Positions 28,650 to 36,689 of a DNA stretch of 64,000 nucleotides are shown in pieces. Made by a program: the position numbers and the translations under genes. The notes beneath the pieces were generated by a model. The model worked only from the letters and a program-made list of their open reading frames with translations. It was not told the DNA's origin and did no database searches. Every line of letters begins with the position of its first letter. The first letter of the stretch is position 1. Origin of the DNA: CAVTSA01 sp963790575 (GTDB lineage Bacteria; Chloroflexota; Dormibacteria; Dormibacterales; Dormibacteraceae); contig CAWBPD010000041.1 of assembly GCA_963790575.1 (NCBI GenBank), positions 1-64,000 of the forward strand, given 5' to 3'.

Positions 28650-29459
28650 ATGGGAACCGTGGTGAACGCTCCGTTCGGCCCGCCGGTCGACGAGGTGCCC
28701 CTGCCCAGAGCGCCTCTGACTTTCGTCGTCGCGCAAGCTCGGTTTGAACGGGTGGCTTCGATCTCCTCAGAAGAGTTCATAGCGGGTTTCCAGGAAAAGA
28801 TCCGTGCCTCCTACCCAGTGATGCAACGAGGGCAGCAGGCGGGAGTCCTCCTCGGGCCAGAAGGCCAGGTGGTGACTGCCGATGCGGGAGTTCTATGGCG
28901 CTTTGACGAGAGCCCCGAGAGATGGCAGGTCGTTCTGGCCTCAGACTTCGTCGCTCTTTCGACCAGGCACTACACGCACCGTCGTGACTTCATTGACCGT
29001 TTTAGCACTGTTCTGTCAGCAGTCCAGCAGGAACTCCGGATCAGGTTCTGCGACAGAATAGGGATCCGATACGTAGATCGAGTCACCGGTCAGAGATTGC
29101 TCGGCCGCCTTGAGAGCCTACTGAAGCCTGAGGTCCTTGGCGCAGTTGCGGTCAATGTGGGCGAGGAGGGCGTCGAGAACATCCACACCTTCGTTGATAC
29201 CACGTTCCGCCTTCCTGAAACCGCAGAGTTGCACGCGCGCTGGGGACTCCTGCCAGCCGGGGTCACATTCGACCCGGCCATCGAGGCCACGAATGTCCGG
29301 AGTTGGGTGCTTGATCTGGACGCCTATTCGACCCAGCAAGTGTCGTTCGAACCGAGGACACTTGCTGAGCGTACCGAGGCGCTCTCACAGCGTATCTACC
29401 GGTTCTTCCGGTGGGCAGTCCAAGACGAATTCCTCATTGCCCATGGAGGACATCTATGA
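28650..29459 (+). CDS. TIGR04255-like protein of unknown function
   Basis: 269 residues. The opening PLPRAPLTFVVAQARFERV, followed by ISSEEFIAGFQEKIRASYP, has the style of the TIGR04255 family of sporadically distributed proteins, whose function is unknown. Mid-protein DRIGIRYVDRV and the beta-rich C-terminal half agree. ATG 28650 gives the expected family length. It is the first gene of a tight three-gene module: its TGA overlaps the next ATG (ATGA at 29456-29459). Position after BREX in a defence island suggests, but does not show, a role in phage defence. Confidence 0.65.
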   Translation: MGTVVNAPFGPPVDEVPLPRAPLTFVVAQARFERVASISSEEFIAGFQEKIRASYPVMQRGQQAGVLLGPEGQVVTADAGVLWRFDESPERWQVVLASDFVALSTRHYTHRRDFIDRFSTVLSAVQQELRIRFCDRIGIRYVDRVTGQRLLGRLESLLKPEVLGAVAVNVGEEGVENIHTFVDTTFRLPETAELHARWGLLPAGVTFDPAIEATNVRSWVLDLDAYSTQQVSFEPRTLAERTEALSQRIYRFFRWAVQDEFLIAHGGHL

Positions 29460-30169
29460 CTCTAATAGTCCGCGAGTCGCAGACTTCGTCCGCAGTTGTC
29501 AGACACGCGACCGAGGAGGCGGTTGCCACCGGACTGCTCCTCGATGCTGTGTTTGGCACAAGTGCGGGAGTGGCCCCTCGCACCTTTCGGACCGTCGTCT
29601 CTGGCCTCACAACGGTGCCTCTCGGTCAGCGCCAACCGATGCAGGAGGTCGCGGTCGCGGAGGAGGTTCGGTCCCTTCGGGACTCGATCGCCAGAAGGGG
29701 AATCAATCGACAGCAGCTGGCGCGGCTACTCGGCGTCGATCGACGGTCTCTTTCCGGTTGGGCAAGTGGCGATATTCGGCCGACGCTGGAGCGTCTCTCT
29801 GCACTCCGAGCCGTTGCACGTGCGATAGCGGAGATGGACGCTGCGCGACCGGGGCGCGCGCCTGAGGTGCTGCTTAGTAGACGCGGAACGACGACGTTGC
29901 TCGACGCAGTGACATCAGGCAGGGCAAGGCTCGACTCGTGGCGGTTGTGGCTCGCTCGCGGTTCAACGGAGATTGACGTCGCGTGTCAACCGGCAAGCGG
30001 CGAACCGATCTGGGGCGCAGCGGCACGGGCGCTACGGGAAGGTCGCCTCAATGCACCGTCGCGGGAGCGGACGGTTCGTCCTGAGTCGACCTACGAGATG
30101 AACCCTGACGTTGAGGCTGGTGCCTTTGCCGAAGCCGAGTACAAGGCAGGGCGCCGCGGGTATAGATGA
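29456..30169 (+). CDS. HTH protein, middle gene of the TIGR04255-type module
   Basis: 237 residues. An Xre-type helix-turn-helix lies mid-protein (GINRQQLARLLGVDRRSLSG at about residues 82-101), flanked by an N-terminal beta/alpha region and a C-terminal domain with LLDAVTSGRARLDSW. ATG 29456 overlaps the upstream stop, with GGAGGA at 29445-29450. The stop overlaps the next gene by four bases. It could be the transcriptional regulator or antitoxin of the module. No closer family is recognised. Confidence 0.65.
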   Translation: MTLIVRESQTSSAVVRHATEEAVATGLLLDAVFGTSAGVAPRTFRTVVSGLTTVPLGQRQPMQEVAVAEEVRSLRDSIARRGINRQQLARLLGVDRRSLSGWASGDIRPTLERLSALRAVARAIAEMDAARPGRAPEVLLSRRGTTTLLDAVTSGRARLDSWRLWLARGSTEIDVACQPASGEPIWGAAARALREGRLNAPSRERTVRPESTYEMNPDVEAGAFAEAEYKAGRRGYR

Positions 30170-30918
30170 TCCCTGGGGATCGCTTCTACACGTCCGCCGA
30201 GGGGCCCCTCAGGCAAGGCGACATCCTGATTGCAGGGGTCGCGCGGTTGGCAGCAGAAGACCGGTTTTCGCCACGCCCCTGGGAGAGGCTTGATCTCCAC
30301 GATGTGACCATTCTCGGCGCGCGCGAAGGACAAGATCTGTGGCTCGAAGCGAGTCCAGCACTCGTCATGGTCACGTCACATGACTGCCACTTTGACAAGG
30401 AATGGAACATTCGGCGACGACAGCTGATCCGGGAAGGGGTAAACGAGGAGCAGGCTGGCCTAATTGCCGAGGGTGATCATAGCCTTGATCGAAACTTCAC
30501 CGCTAGCCCTTTGATCTACGCTACCGAAGTCGACCGGGACCAAGGAATGTTGCTTGCCGGGCGCATCGTCGGGTACCTGCCCGTGCCAGGTTCAGATGAC
30601 GGGTTCGTGCCTGAGTCTGTGGTGGACTTGACGTATCGCGTGACTCTAGACCGTATGGATGTCATGCGAGTCGCCAGCGTCAGTGTCGAGACACGGATGC
30701 ATCTTCGGTACGCACTAGCGCAGCTAGATTCTTTGCGTGCCACCTCGGTCGGGTTTGAGCTGGAACGCGTCATCGGTCGCCAAATCAATACAGTCACCTT
30801 CCCGAGCGAGAACCCGCTTTATGTGCGGCTCCACATAGATGATGGCAGCACGATCGATCTGCTCAAGAAGCCCGACGAGCCGCAAGAGGGTGCGCCCGGC
30901 AGGACTGCACCACCTTGA
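30166..30918 (+). CDS. Unknown protein, third gene of the TIGR04255-type module
   Basis: 250 residues, family not recognised. Notable segments are LVMVTSHDCHFDKEWNI, with closely spaced His, Cys and His residues that could bind metal, and a beta-rich second half (PESVVDLTYRVTLDRMDVM). It begins with ATG 30166 overlapping the previous stop (ATGA). The four-base overlaps on both sides of the middle gene indicate that three products are made together. A toxin or effector role is only a guess. Confidence 0.6.
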   Translation: MIPGDRFYTSAEGPLRQGDILIAGVARLAAEDRFSPRPWERLDLHDVTILGAREGQDLWLEASPALVMVTSHDCHFDKEWNIRRRQLIREGVNEEQAGLIAEGDHSLDRNFTASPLIYATEVDRDQGMLLAGRIVGYLPVPGSDDGFVPESVVDLTYRVTLDRMDVMRVASVSVETRMHLRYALAQLDSLRATSVGFELERVIGRQINTVTFPSENPLYVRLHIDDGSTIDLLKKPDEPQEGAPGRTAPP

Positions 30919-31289
30919 TTCACGACAGCGGCGCAGAGCCGGGCGGACCGTCGCACTGGCCCTCCGCTCGGTCACGAGAAGATTCGGACCCGATCAAGGT
31001 TAGGACCGGCTCATGGGTCACGAACAATGAGCGATCGCGTCGCAAGGACCGTCTTGGCCGAGGTACCGAGGGAGGCCGATTTGGGATGTGCCGCGGCGGT
31101 GAGCGTCGAACTGACTGATCCGGGCCTCTGTGTTCGCCGAGGAAACCGCGGACTCAGCCGTCAGGCATCGAGAGCAGCCGGCTACCGCGCGTATTCGCCG
31201 GCCATGTCACCGTGGTACGCGGCACTCAGGCTGAGGACCCTAGACATGTGGGTCGATCGCTCCCCCGTCCAGTGCCGGGAGAGCTGACG

Positions 31290-31329
31290 TTGCCTGTTGG
31301 ATCAGCAGTCCTACCTACTCAACAGGCAA
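31290..31329. repeat. 10-bp perfect inverted repeat
   Basis: TTGCCTGTTG (31290-31299) and CAACAGGCAA (31320-31329) with a 20-base loop. The loop sequence CAGTCCTACCTACTCAACAG recurs inverted, with two changes, at about 31453-31472, so the two sites could also pair with each other. Confidence 0.6.
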
Positions 31330-31355
31330 AGGGGGCAATTCGAACTCGACAGCGG

Positions 31356-31430
31356 CTCCGATCGTTACGCACCTCACCCTCCCCTCGTACCTCGGTTTCT
31401 TCGAAAGGCTGAGGTGCGTAACGATCGGAG
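31356..31430. repeat. 21-bp perfect inverted repeat
   Basis: Left arm 31356-31376 begins CTCCGATCGTTACG; right arm 31410-31430 is its exact reverse complement, with a 33-base loop. No poly-T follows, so it is unlikely to be a simple terminator. Candidate oriT, replication origin or recombinase site. Confidence 0.75.
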
Positions 31431-31497
31431 TAAGGAATTTGAATACATTTGTTCAGTTGGGTAGGTAGGACAGTTTTGATAGGTCTTGGTTGAGATG

Positions 31498-31542
31498 CCA
31501 GGAAGGGGGAACCCGGCTTCGCGTGGGGTTCCCCCTTCCTGG
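31498..31542. repeat. 17-bp perfect hairpin
   Basis: Arms CCAGGAAGGGGGAACCC (31498-31514) and its exact complement (31526-31542) with an 11-base loop. A further small hairpin GTCCGGC-TTC-GCCGGAC follows at 31579-31595, at or inside the start of the next gene. Confidence 0.75.
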
Positions 31543-31576
31543 ACCATCCCCCTCCATGGTTTGGATCTTCCGTCTG

Positions 31577-32365
31577 ATGTCCGGCTTCGCCGGACCCGGT
31601 TGGCTACCCTTCTGCCCTGTGGCTGCCTGGGATGTCGACAAGCCATCCGACGACCTCGTCGACGGCGACGCTTCCTCGGTGTTCGCCACGCCTGCCCTGC
31701 CTGCCGTCACCGCGCGCCCGGACCTCGTGCTCCAGCCGCGGGACCTCGAGATCTTCTCGTTCGTCGCGCGCCACGGCGTCTGCACCCCTGGGCAGCTCTC
31801 CCGCCGGTTCTGGCCCGCCGCGCACATCAACGGCACCTATCGCCGCGTCGAGAAGCTCGTCTAGCACGGCTACCTCACCACCGACCGCACCTGGTACCAC
31901 GGCCCGCTTGCCGTCCGCGTGACGCGACGGGGGCTGCGTTCCGCCGAGCTGCCGTTCCACCCGTTCCGGCTGACATGGGGCCGCCTTCCCCATCAGCTGG
32001 CGATGGTCGACCTCAGCGAGTTCCTGCTTGCGCGTGAGCAGGGTGGGACCTGGCGCACCGAGAGGGAGCTGCGCGTGGACTGGTACGCCGATCGCGCGCG
32101 CGGCATCGAGCATCACCGGCTGCCCGACGGCATGATCATCATCGATGGCCGGCGAGTAGCGGTCGAGCTGGAGCTCTCAGAGAAGCGCTCGCGCGACTAC
32201 GAGGCCCTCGGCGATGCGTACCTGGAGGAACTGATCCTCGGCATGCATGGGGTCTGGTGGTTCGTTTCCACCGATCGCATCGCCGAGCAGCTTCGCCGCC
32301 ACTTCGCCCCGATGTACGGCGACAACCCCTACCGGATCGAGCTATGGGCTGCCTCCTCCAGCTGA
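31577..32365 (+). pseudogene. Replication-relaxation family protein, broken by an in-frame TAG
   Basis: Resembles the Replic_Relax family of actinobacterial plasmids and integrative elements. The winged-helix part reads LQPRDLEIFSFVARHGVCTP and, after the stop, HGYLTTDRTWYHG and LMVDLSEF-like ALAMVDLSEFLLA. A single TAG at 31862-31864 interrupts EKLV-HGYL where one ordinary residue is expected. The frame is otherwise intact to 32365, so one substitution explains the break. The start is uncertain (ATG 31577 or 31556, or GTG 31679). The end overlaps the coupling-protein start by 22 bases. Confidence 0.75.
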
Positions 32366-34380
32366 TCCTCCTTCCGCTCTGGTGGACGATCCGGCTGCTC
32401 CTTTTCGGGGCCGGCTACCTCATTCAACGGCTGACCTTCAGGCGGTTCGCTGGCTACCTGTTCGGGATCTTCGTGGCGATCCTCAGCCCGGCGGCACTGG
32501 TTGTTGCGCTGGGATGCCGATACATCGCAGCCTGGTATCGGCGGCGGACCCGGCAATCACCTGGGCTCGCGGTGCACCTCACCGCTATCGCAGTGGCAGT
32601 CCTGCTGATGGGGGTCGCGGTCCTGCTCTGGTATCGAGTGCAAGAGGGCCCGTTCTGGATCGTCTCCGCGTGGGGCGGACAACTGCTGCTCGCTGTCTTC
32701 GGCGGACTGATCCTCCACCTGGCCGGCACCCCGAATGCATGGCACTACCTCGGTCTCCTCGTCGCTCCGCGACGGTTTGTCGAGACCTGGGCAGACGGGC
32801 TCCTGTTGGGCCCGGCAGTGTACCTCGCCCTCACCGTCTTCTTCCGGTTGCCGCCGCTGGAGAAGCAGCTGCGCGAGCAGGCCCTCGAGGAGGCGCGCTG
32901 GCAGCGCGCCGTCCAGCCCGGGTATCAGACCCGGCAAATGCGACGGGCACTGAAGCACCGTCGTGGACATCCGTTCGGATATGTCCGCTGGGGATGGGAC
33001 CAGGTCCACGATCAGCCGTACGACCTGACGCCCGCGAGCCTGGCCAGGCATCTCACGCTCATCGGAACCACCGGATCGGGGAAGACGACGGCCATCGCGC
33101 GGCTCGCCGAGGGGCTCCTCCGACAGAATTGGGCGGTCATCCTTCTGGACTGCAAAGGAGGGGGGCTGCGACACACTGCCTGCGAGCTCGCCGAGCTCGC
33201 GGGTGCCCCCTTCCGGCTCCTGGACCCGGCGTCTCCCGACGAAACCCTCCATTACAACCCTTGCGGCGGAACCGCCGCGGACGTCAGCAACAAGCTGATC
33301 GGCTCCCTCGCGTTCGGCGACGAGGGCGAGGTCTACAAGCAGACGTCCCAGCTCGCAATCGGGCTGGTGACGAGCGCGTTGCAGACGCTTGGCCGTCCGG
33401 TCACCCTCAGGTCGTTGCGCGACGGCTTGACCCCGACCGCCATGCGGACGCTCTCCGGTGAGCTTGCCAGAGCCGATAGGCCGGAGCTGGCTCACGACCT
33501 GAAGGACTGCGTCGACGGCGGACGTGTCGCGGCCGAGGCCCTGGAGACGCTGCGGGCGCGGCTCGCCAACCTCCAGCGATCGCACTTCGCTCCGATCCTG
33601 GAGGACCCGACCGAGGACACCGCATTCGACCTCGACGCCGCCTTCGACAGCGGCGTCACCTACATCAGCCTCCCGGCCACCGCCGCCTCCGAGGATGTGC
33701 CGCTCATGGGGCGAGTGCTCCTCCAAGACCTCAAGCAGGCCGTCGCCCGCCGCGAGTGCCGGCTGGTTGGGCTGGCTCATCAACTCCCTGCGTCGATGTC
33801 CATGGCCGTGGCCGGGGTGCGACCGGGCAACACGCTCCTCGTGGTCGACGAGTTCGCTGCGCTGCGGGATCCGGTCCAGCTCCAGGACCTGCTCCTCCAG
33901 GCCCGGTCCGCTGGTGTGACACTGGCTCTCTCCAGCCAGCTCCTTCCGCAGGATCCCGGTCTCGCGGCGGCCGTGAAAGGTGTCGGACTGGTCGCCTCGT
34001 TGCGCGTCAGCGATGTCGATGCGCAGCAGGTTGCCGACCTCTTCGGTACCTACGAGGCGCTGGAGACCACGCAGCAGACCGGTGTCGCCGGCGGCCTGAC
34101 CACCCACACCGGGACTGGCTCGGTGCGCACCGTCCAGCGTTACATCGCCCATCCCAACGAGATCAAGCGGCTCCCCGACGCGTCCGCCGTCGTCAAGCTC
34201 GACCGACCCGGGGGCCGAGGTCGCGTGGTGACGGTCGTGCGCTTCTGGCCTCCGGCCGGCGATTGGCCGCAACCATTGGCAGTGCCAGCGGCGACGTCGG
34301 CGATGGCATCTCCGGCCCTGGGCATCGCCGAGGACGGTCTGCCGTTCCTTCCGGAGCCTTCCAGTCTGGAGCTGGCGTGA
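32344..34380 (+). CDS. TraD/VirD4-like type IV coupling protein
   Basis: 678 residues. The N-terminal ~190 hold several hydrophobic membrane segments (MGCLLQLILLPLWWTIRLLL, LTAIAVAVLLMGVAVLLW, LLLAVFGGLILHLAG). The cytoplasmic ATPase follows with Walker A LIGTTGSGKTTAIARL (~240) and Walker B NTLLVVDEFAALRD (~498). Such proteins carry relaxase-DNA complexes to a mating pore. ATG 32344 overlaps the end of the replication-relaxation gene, the usual pairing in actinobacterial elements. No relaxase or mating-pore genes are visible in the island. Confidence 0.85.
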   Translation: MGCLLQLILLPLWWTIRLLLFGAGYLIQRLTFRRFAGYLFGIFVAILSPAALVVALGCRYIAAWYRRRTRQSPGLAVHLTAIAVAVLLMGVAVLLWYRVQEGPFWIVSAWGGQLLLAVFGGLILHLAGTPNAWHYLGLLVAPRRFVETWADGLLLGPAVYLALTVFFRLPPLEKQLREQALEEARWQRAVQPGYQTRQMRRALKHRRGHPFGYVRWGWDQVHDQPYDLTPASLARHLTLIGTTGSGKTTAIARLAEGLLRQNWAVILLDCKGGGLRHTACELAELAGAPFRLLDPASPDETLHYNPCGGTAADVSNKLIGSLAFGDEGEVYKQTSQLAIGLVTSALQTLGRPVTLRSLRDGLTPTAMRTLSGELARADRPELAHDLKDCVDGGRVAAEALETLRARLANLQRSHFAPILEDPTEDTAFDLDAAFDSGVTYISLPATAASEDVPLMGRVLLQDLKQAVARRECRLVGLAHQLPASMSMAVAGVRPGNTLLVVDEFAALRDPVQLQDLLLQARSAGVTLALSSQLLPQDPGLAAAVKGVGLVASLRVSDVDAQQVADLFGTYEALETTQQTGVAGGLTTHTGTGSVRTVQRYIAHPNEIKRLPDASAVVKLDRPGGRGRVVTVVRFWPPAGDWPQPLAVPAATSAMASPALGIAEDGLPFLPEPSSLELA

Positions 34381-34431
34381 GGATGGAAACGGAGCAGATC
34401 GCGCCGGCTCAACGGGGCACACAACCTCGGC

Positions 34432-34953
34432 ATGCCCGGGGGAACCGACGCCGGGGCGGTTCCCCCGGACCCCCTCGCCCCATTCGGAAAGGACGGCAAC
34501 ATCGCTACGTCGGCCGCCGGGACTCTCTTCCGTCGCCTACGCTGCGTCCTGATGGCTGCTGACGATGGTGCCGACCGCCTTATGGCGGAACTCCTCGCGA
34601 TCTGGAGCAGCACCGAAACCCCGCTACCCGATGCCCCGGCAGCGTCCGCGCCGACCTTCATGGACGCCCCCGTGGCGGTGCCGGGCACAACTCCTCCACT
34701 CTCGACCTTGGGAGCACAGTTGGGCGAACGCTTAGTGTCCGAGATCCTCGACGGGGTCAAGGCCGGGCGGCAGGGCATTTTGATCTCCGAGCCGGAGCGC
34801 ATTCGAACGGCCATCTTCGTCCGCGGCCTCTCGCTGGGCGACTTCGCCCGGCGTGCCGGCCTGGCACCCTCAACACTTTCACGCGCGCTCGCGGGGCAGC
34901 CGATCGCGCCCGCCTCCTGGCGATCCTTGGTCACGACGCTGGGGCGCCTGTAG
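34432..34953 (+). CDS. Xre-like HTH protein of the mobile element
   Basis: 173 residues. The N-terminal half is low-complexity and Ala/Pro rich. The C-terminal part has FVRGLSLGDFARRAGLAPST, a helix-turn-helix (about residues 130-150), then LSRALAGQPIAPASW. It follows the coupling-protein gene by about 50 bases. Probably a regulator of transfer genes. The start is not certain; the first part could be non-coding. Confidence 0.55.
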   Translation: MPGGTDAGAVPPDPLAPFGKDGNIATSAAGTLFRRLRCVLMAADDGADRLMAELLAIWSSTETPLPDAPAASAPTFMDAPVAVPGTTPPLSTLGAQLGERLVSEILDGVKAGRQGILISEPERIRTAIFVRGLSLGDFARRAGLAPSTLSRALAGQPIAPASWRSLVTTLGRL

Positions 34954-35028
34954 GTTCCCAGTCGTCCCAGGCGGCACGCGACCACCGCGGTCCGATACCC
35001 GCCCGCTCTGGACGTACAATTGCCGTAC

Positions 35029-35307
35029 ATGACCACCAATGCTCGTCGGCGCAGCGCTCGCCTGGAACTCCGAACGACGCCGGAGGAGCGGGACCTCATC
35101 GATCGCGCGGCCGCCGTTTCGCAACTGCCGGTGACGACGTTCGTGGTGTCCAACGCGGCGCTCGCCGCTCGCCGCGTGCTCGCGGATCGAACGACCTTCG
35201 GCCTCGATGGACCCGCTCATGGAAGCTGGGAAGAGATCAACGCGCGACCCGCTCGTGAGCTTCCAGGGCTGCGCGATCTCATGCGCCGCCCCTCGCCGTT
35301 CGCCTGA
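35029..35307 (+). CDS. TacA-like antitoxin (DUF1778, ribbon-helix-helix)
   Basis: 92 residues. RSARLELRTTPEERDLIDRA at the N-terminus is the DUF1778 ribbon-helix-helix, followed by LPVTTFVVSNAALAARRVLA. The C-terminal tail would wrap the acetyltransferase toxin. ATG 35029 is preferred to TTG 35020. A GTAC-N7-GTAC inverted repeat at 35014-35028 directly before the start is a likely autoregulatory operator. It abuts the GNAT gene. Confidence 0.85.
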   Translation: MTTNARRRSARLELRTTPEERDLIDRAAAVSQLPVTTFVVSNAALAARRVLADRTTFGLDGPAHGSWEEINARPARELPGLRDLMRRPSPFA

Positions 35308-35823
35308 GTGGCGAGCCCGTACCGGGCACCTGAACCTCTGGGCGCCCGTCATCATCTGAACGGCTTCGAGTGCCGATCGTTAGAGCAGACCCAGTGGCTC
35401 CGACGCTATGCACGCCAGGCGGCGAGCACGGGCACGACGCGCGTCTTCGTGGTCACGCCGAGGGGGCAAGACCAGGTGGTTGCGTACTACGCCTGGTGCA
35501 TGGCCCAAGTCCATGCGGATGAGGCACCGGACCGGCTTATGAAGGGCGCGGGCAGGTACCCGCAGCCGGTCGCTCTCCTGGCCCGCCTCGGTGTCGATGT
35601 CACCCATGAGGGCCGAGGGCTGGGAGCTGCTCTCCTGCAGGACGTGTTCGCCAGGCTGGTGGAGCTTTCCGATGACATCGGCTGCCGGGGCCTACTCGTG
35701 CACGCGGAATCAGCTCCGGCCAGGGACTTCTATCTGCACCTGGTCCCTGAGTTTGAGGCGAGCCCTACGGACGAGTTGCACCTCGTGCTGATGATGAAGG
35801 ACATCAAGCGAACTCTTGGCTGA
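35308..35823 (+). CDS. TacT-like GNAT acetyltransferase toxin
   Basis: 171 residues. Acetyl-CoA binding motif GRGLGAALLQDVFARL and the C-terminal SAPARDFYLHLVPEFE are typical of TacT-type toxins, which acetylate aminoacyl-tRNA and stop translation. GTG 35308 follows the antitoxin stop directly (TGAGTG). Pair and order match known TacAT systems. It may stabilise the island. Confidence 0.85.
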   Translation: MASPYRAPEPLGARHHLNGFECRSLEQTQWLRRYARQAASTGTTRVFVVTPRGQDQVVAYYAWCMAQVHADEAPDRLMKGAGRYPQPVALLARLGVDVTHEGRGLGAALLQDVFARLVELSDDIGCRGLLVHAESAPARDFYLHLVPEFEASPTDELHLVLMMKDIKRTLG

Positions 35824-36111
35824 CCGCACGCGTACGTGCCTCCCTCTCCCTCAGCCGTCGGCCGCCCCAACTTGGACGATGCGCGGACTTCCGCAGCCGT
35901 CCTTCGCCCCTGACGGTTTTTCCCACCCCGAATACGCCCGAAATGGCCTAATCCAACTTGAAAACGCCATTACGTCGGACGATAGTCGGACGAATTCGAG
36001 TATTTTTGCACAATTCTGGTGTAGTGGGAGGATGTTGCAGTCTTTATGTGCTTTCGTGAATTCGGACATGCATTTTAAGATCGGATCGGCCATCTGGGGT
36101 AGTGCGGCTGT
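35824..36111. other. AT-rich end of the island next to attR
   Basis: About 290 bases, clearly more A+T-rich around 35930-36090. No gene is supported: a long frame (35816-36643) crosses the att site by chance. Just before the core, 36101-36111 (AGTGCGGCTGT) still resembles the tRNA-Gly D/anticodon region (AGTGCGGCAGC), as expected if the element's own attP carries degenerate tRNA sequence. Confidence 0.5.
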
Positions 36112-36155
36112 CTTCCAAGCTGTTGACGTGGGTTCGATTCCCATCACCCGCTCCA
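36112..36155 (+). repeat. attR core (44-bp direct repeat, copy 2)
   Basis: Identical to 3476-3519, the 3' part of tRNA-Gly from the anticodon loop through CCA. It defines the right end of an approximately 32.6-kb insertion. It is not a complete tRNA gene. Confidence 0.9.
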
Positions 36156-36208
36156 ATCACTCCATTTCGAGTTCGGTTGTAGCAACAGCCATCTTCCCCA
36201 AGCGCCCC

Positions 36209-36643
36209 GAGGGCGGACGCCATGTGATCAAGGTTCTCGGCAAGGGTGATCGCGAGCGGTTGATCCCAATTCAGCCCTCGCTTGCCCGTCGCCTACGCCG
36301 CTTCGCCGATCGGCCCCGCCAGGACTCGACAAGCGACAAGCTGTTCCTGACCCTTCGCCGTGGTCGCGATACGGGCCAGGTCGGCCCGCTGAAGGAATCG
36401 GCGGTCGAGCAGATGATCCGCAACCTTGCGGTCGTCGCCGGCATCGAGAAGCGGGTGTACCCCCACCTGCTCCGGCACTCGTTCGCAACCGACTGCCTGC
36501 GGCGCGGCGGCAACCCGATCCTGCTCCAGCAGATCCTCGGCCACTCCTCGCTCGCGATGATCACGCAGACCTACCAGCACCTGACCTTCTCCGACGCCCA
36601 CGACGAGCTGATGCGGCTCCTCGCCGCAGAGTCACCCCGATGA
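36209..36643 (+). pseudogene. C-terminal half of a second tyrosine integrase
   Basis: About 144 residues beginning EGGRHVIKVLGKGDRERLIP. It keeps HLLRHSFATDCLRRGGN and LGHSSLAMITQTYQHL but lacks the N-terminal domain and the first catalytic Arg. It is plainly related to the intact integrase at 3684-4631. It lies 53 bases after attR, in the position an integrase of an earlier insertion at the same tRNA would occupy. Confidence 0.85.
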
Positions 36644-36689
36644 TTCGCCCGCAACACCGACGCCTCGTACCATCCGGTTTGAGAACCGC

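Larger units (their letters stand above)
30919..31576. other. Gene-free interval rich in perfect inverted repeats
   Basis: About 660 bases between the TIGR04255-type module and the replication-relaxation gene, with no credible coding frame. From 31290 on it carries several long hairpins (listed separately). Such density of exact palindromes just before mobilisation genes suggests an origin of transfer or replication. Confidence 0.55.

Noticed and set aside
31356..31430. Simple rho-independent terminator
   Set aside because: The stem is 21 bp with a 33-base loop and no T-run follows; it fits an origin or recombination site better.
32557..34422. A 621-residue leftward frame
   Set aside because: Antisense shadow of the coupling-protein gene; high GC keeps the opposite frame open.
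36091..36155. Second functional tRNA-Gly gene
   Set aside because: Only the 3' 44 bases are intact; the acceptor 5' strand and a proper D arm are missing.
35816..36643. A single 275-codon gene ending in the integrase C-terminus
   Set aside because: The first part is AT-rich non-coding sequence and crosses the att core; only the portion from about 36209 resembles integrase.
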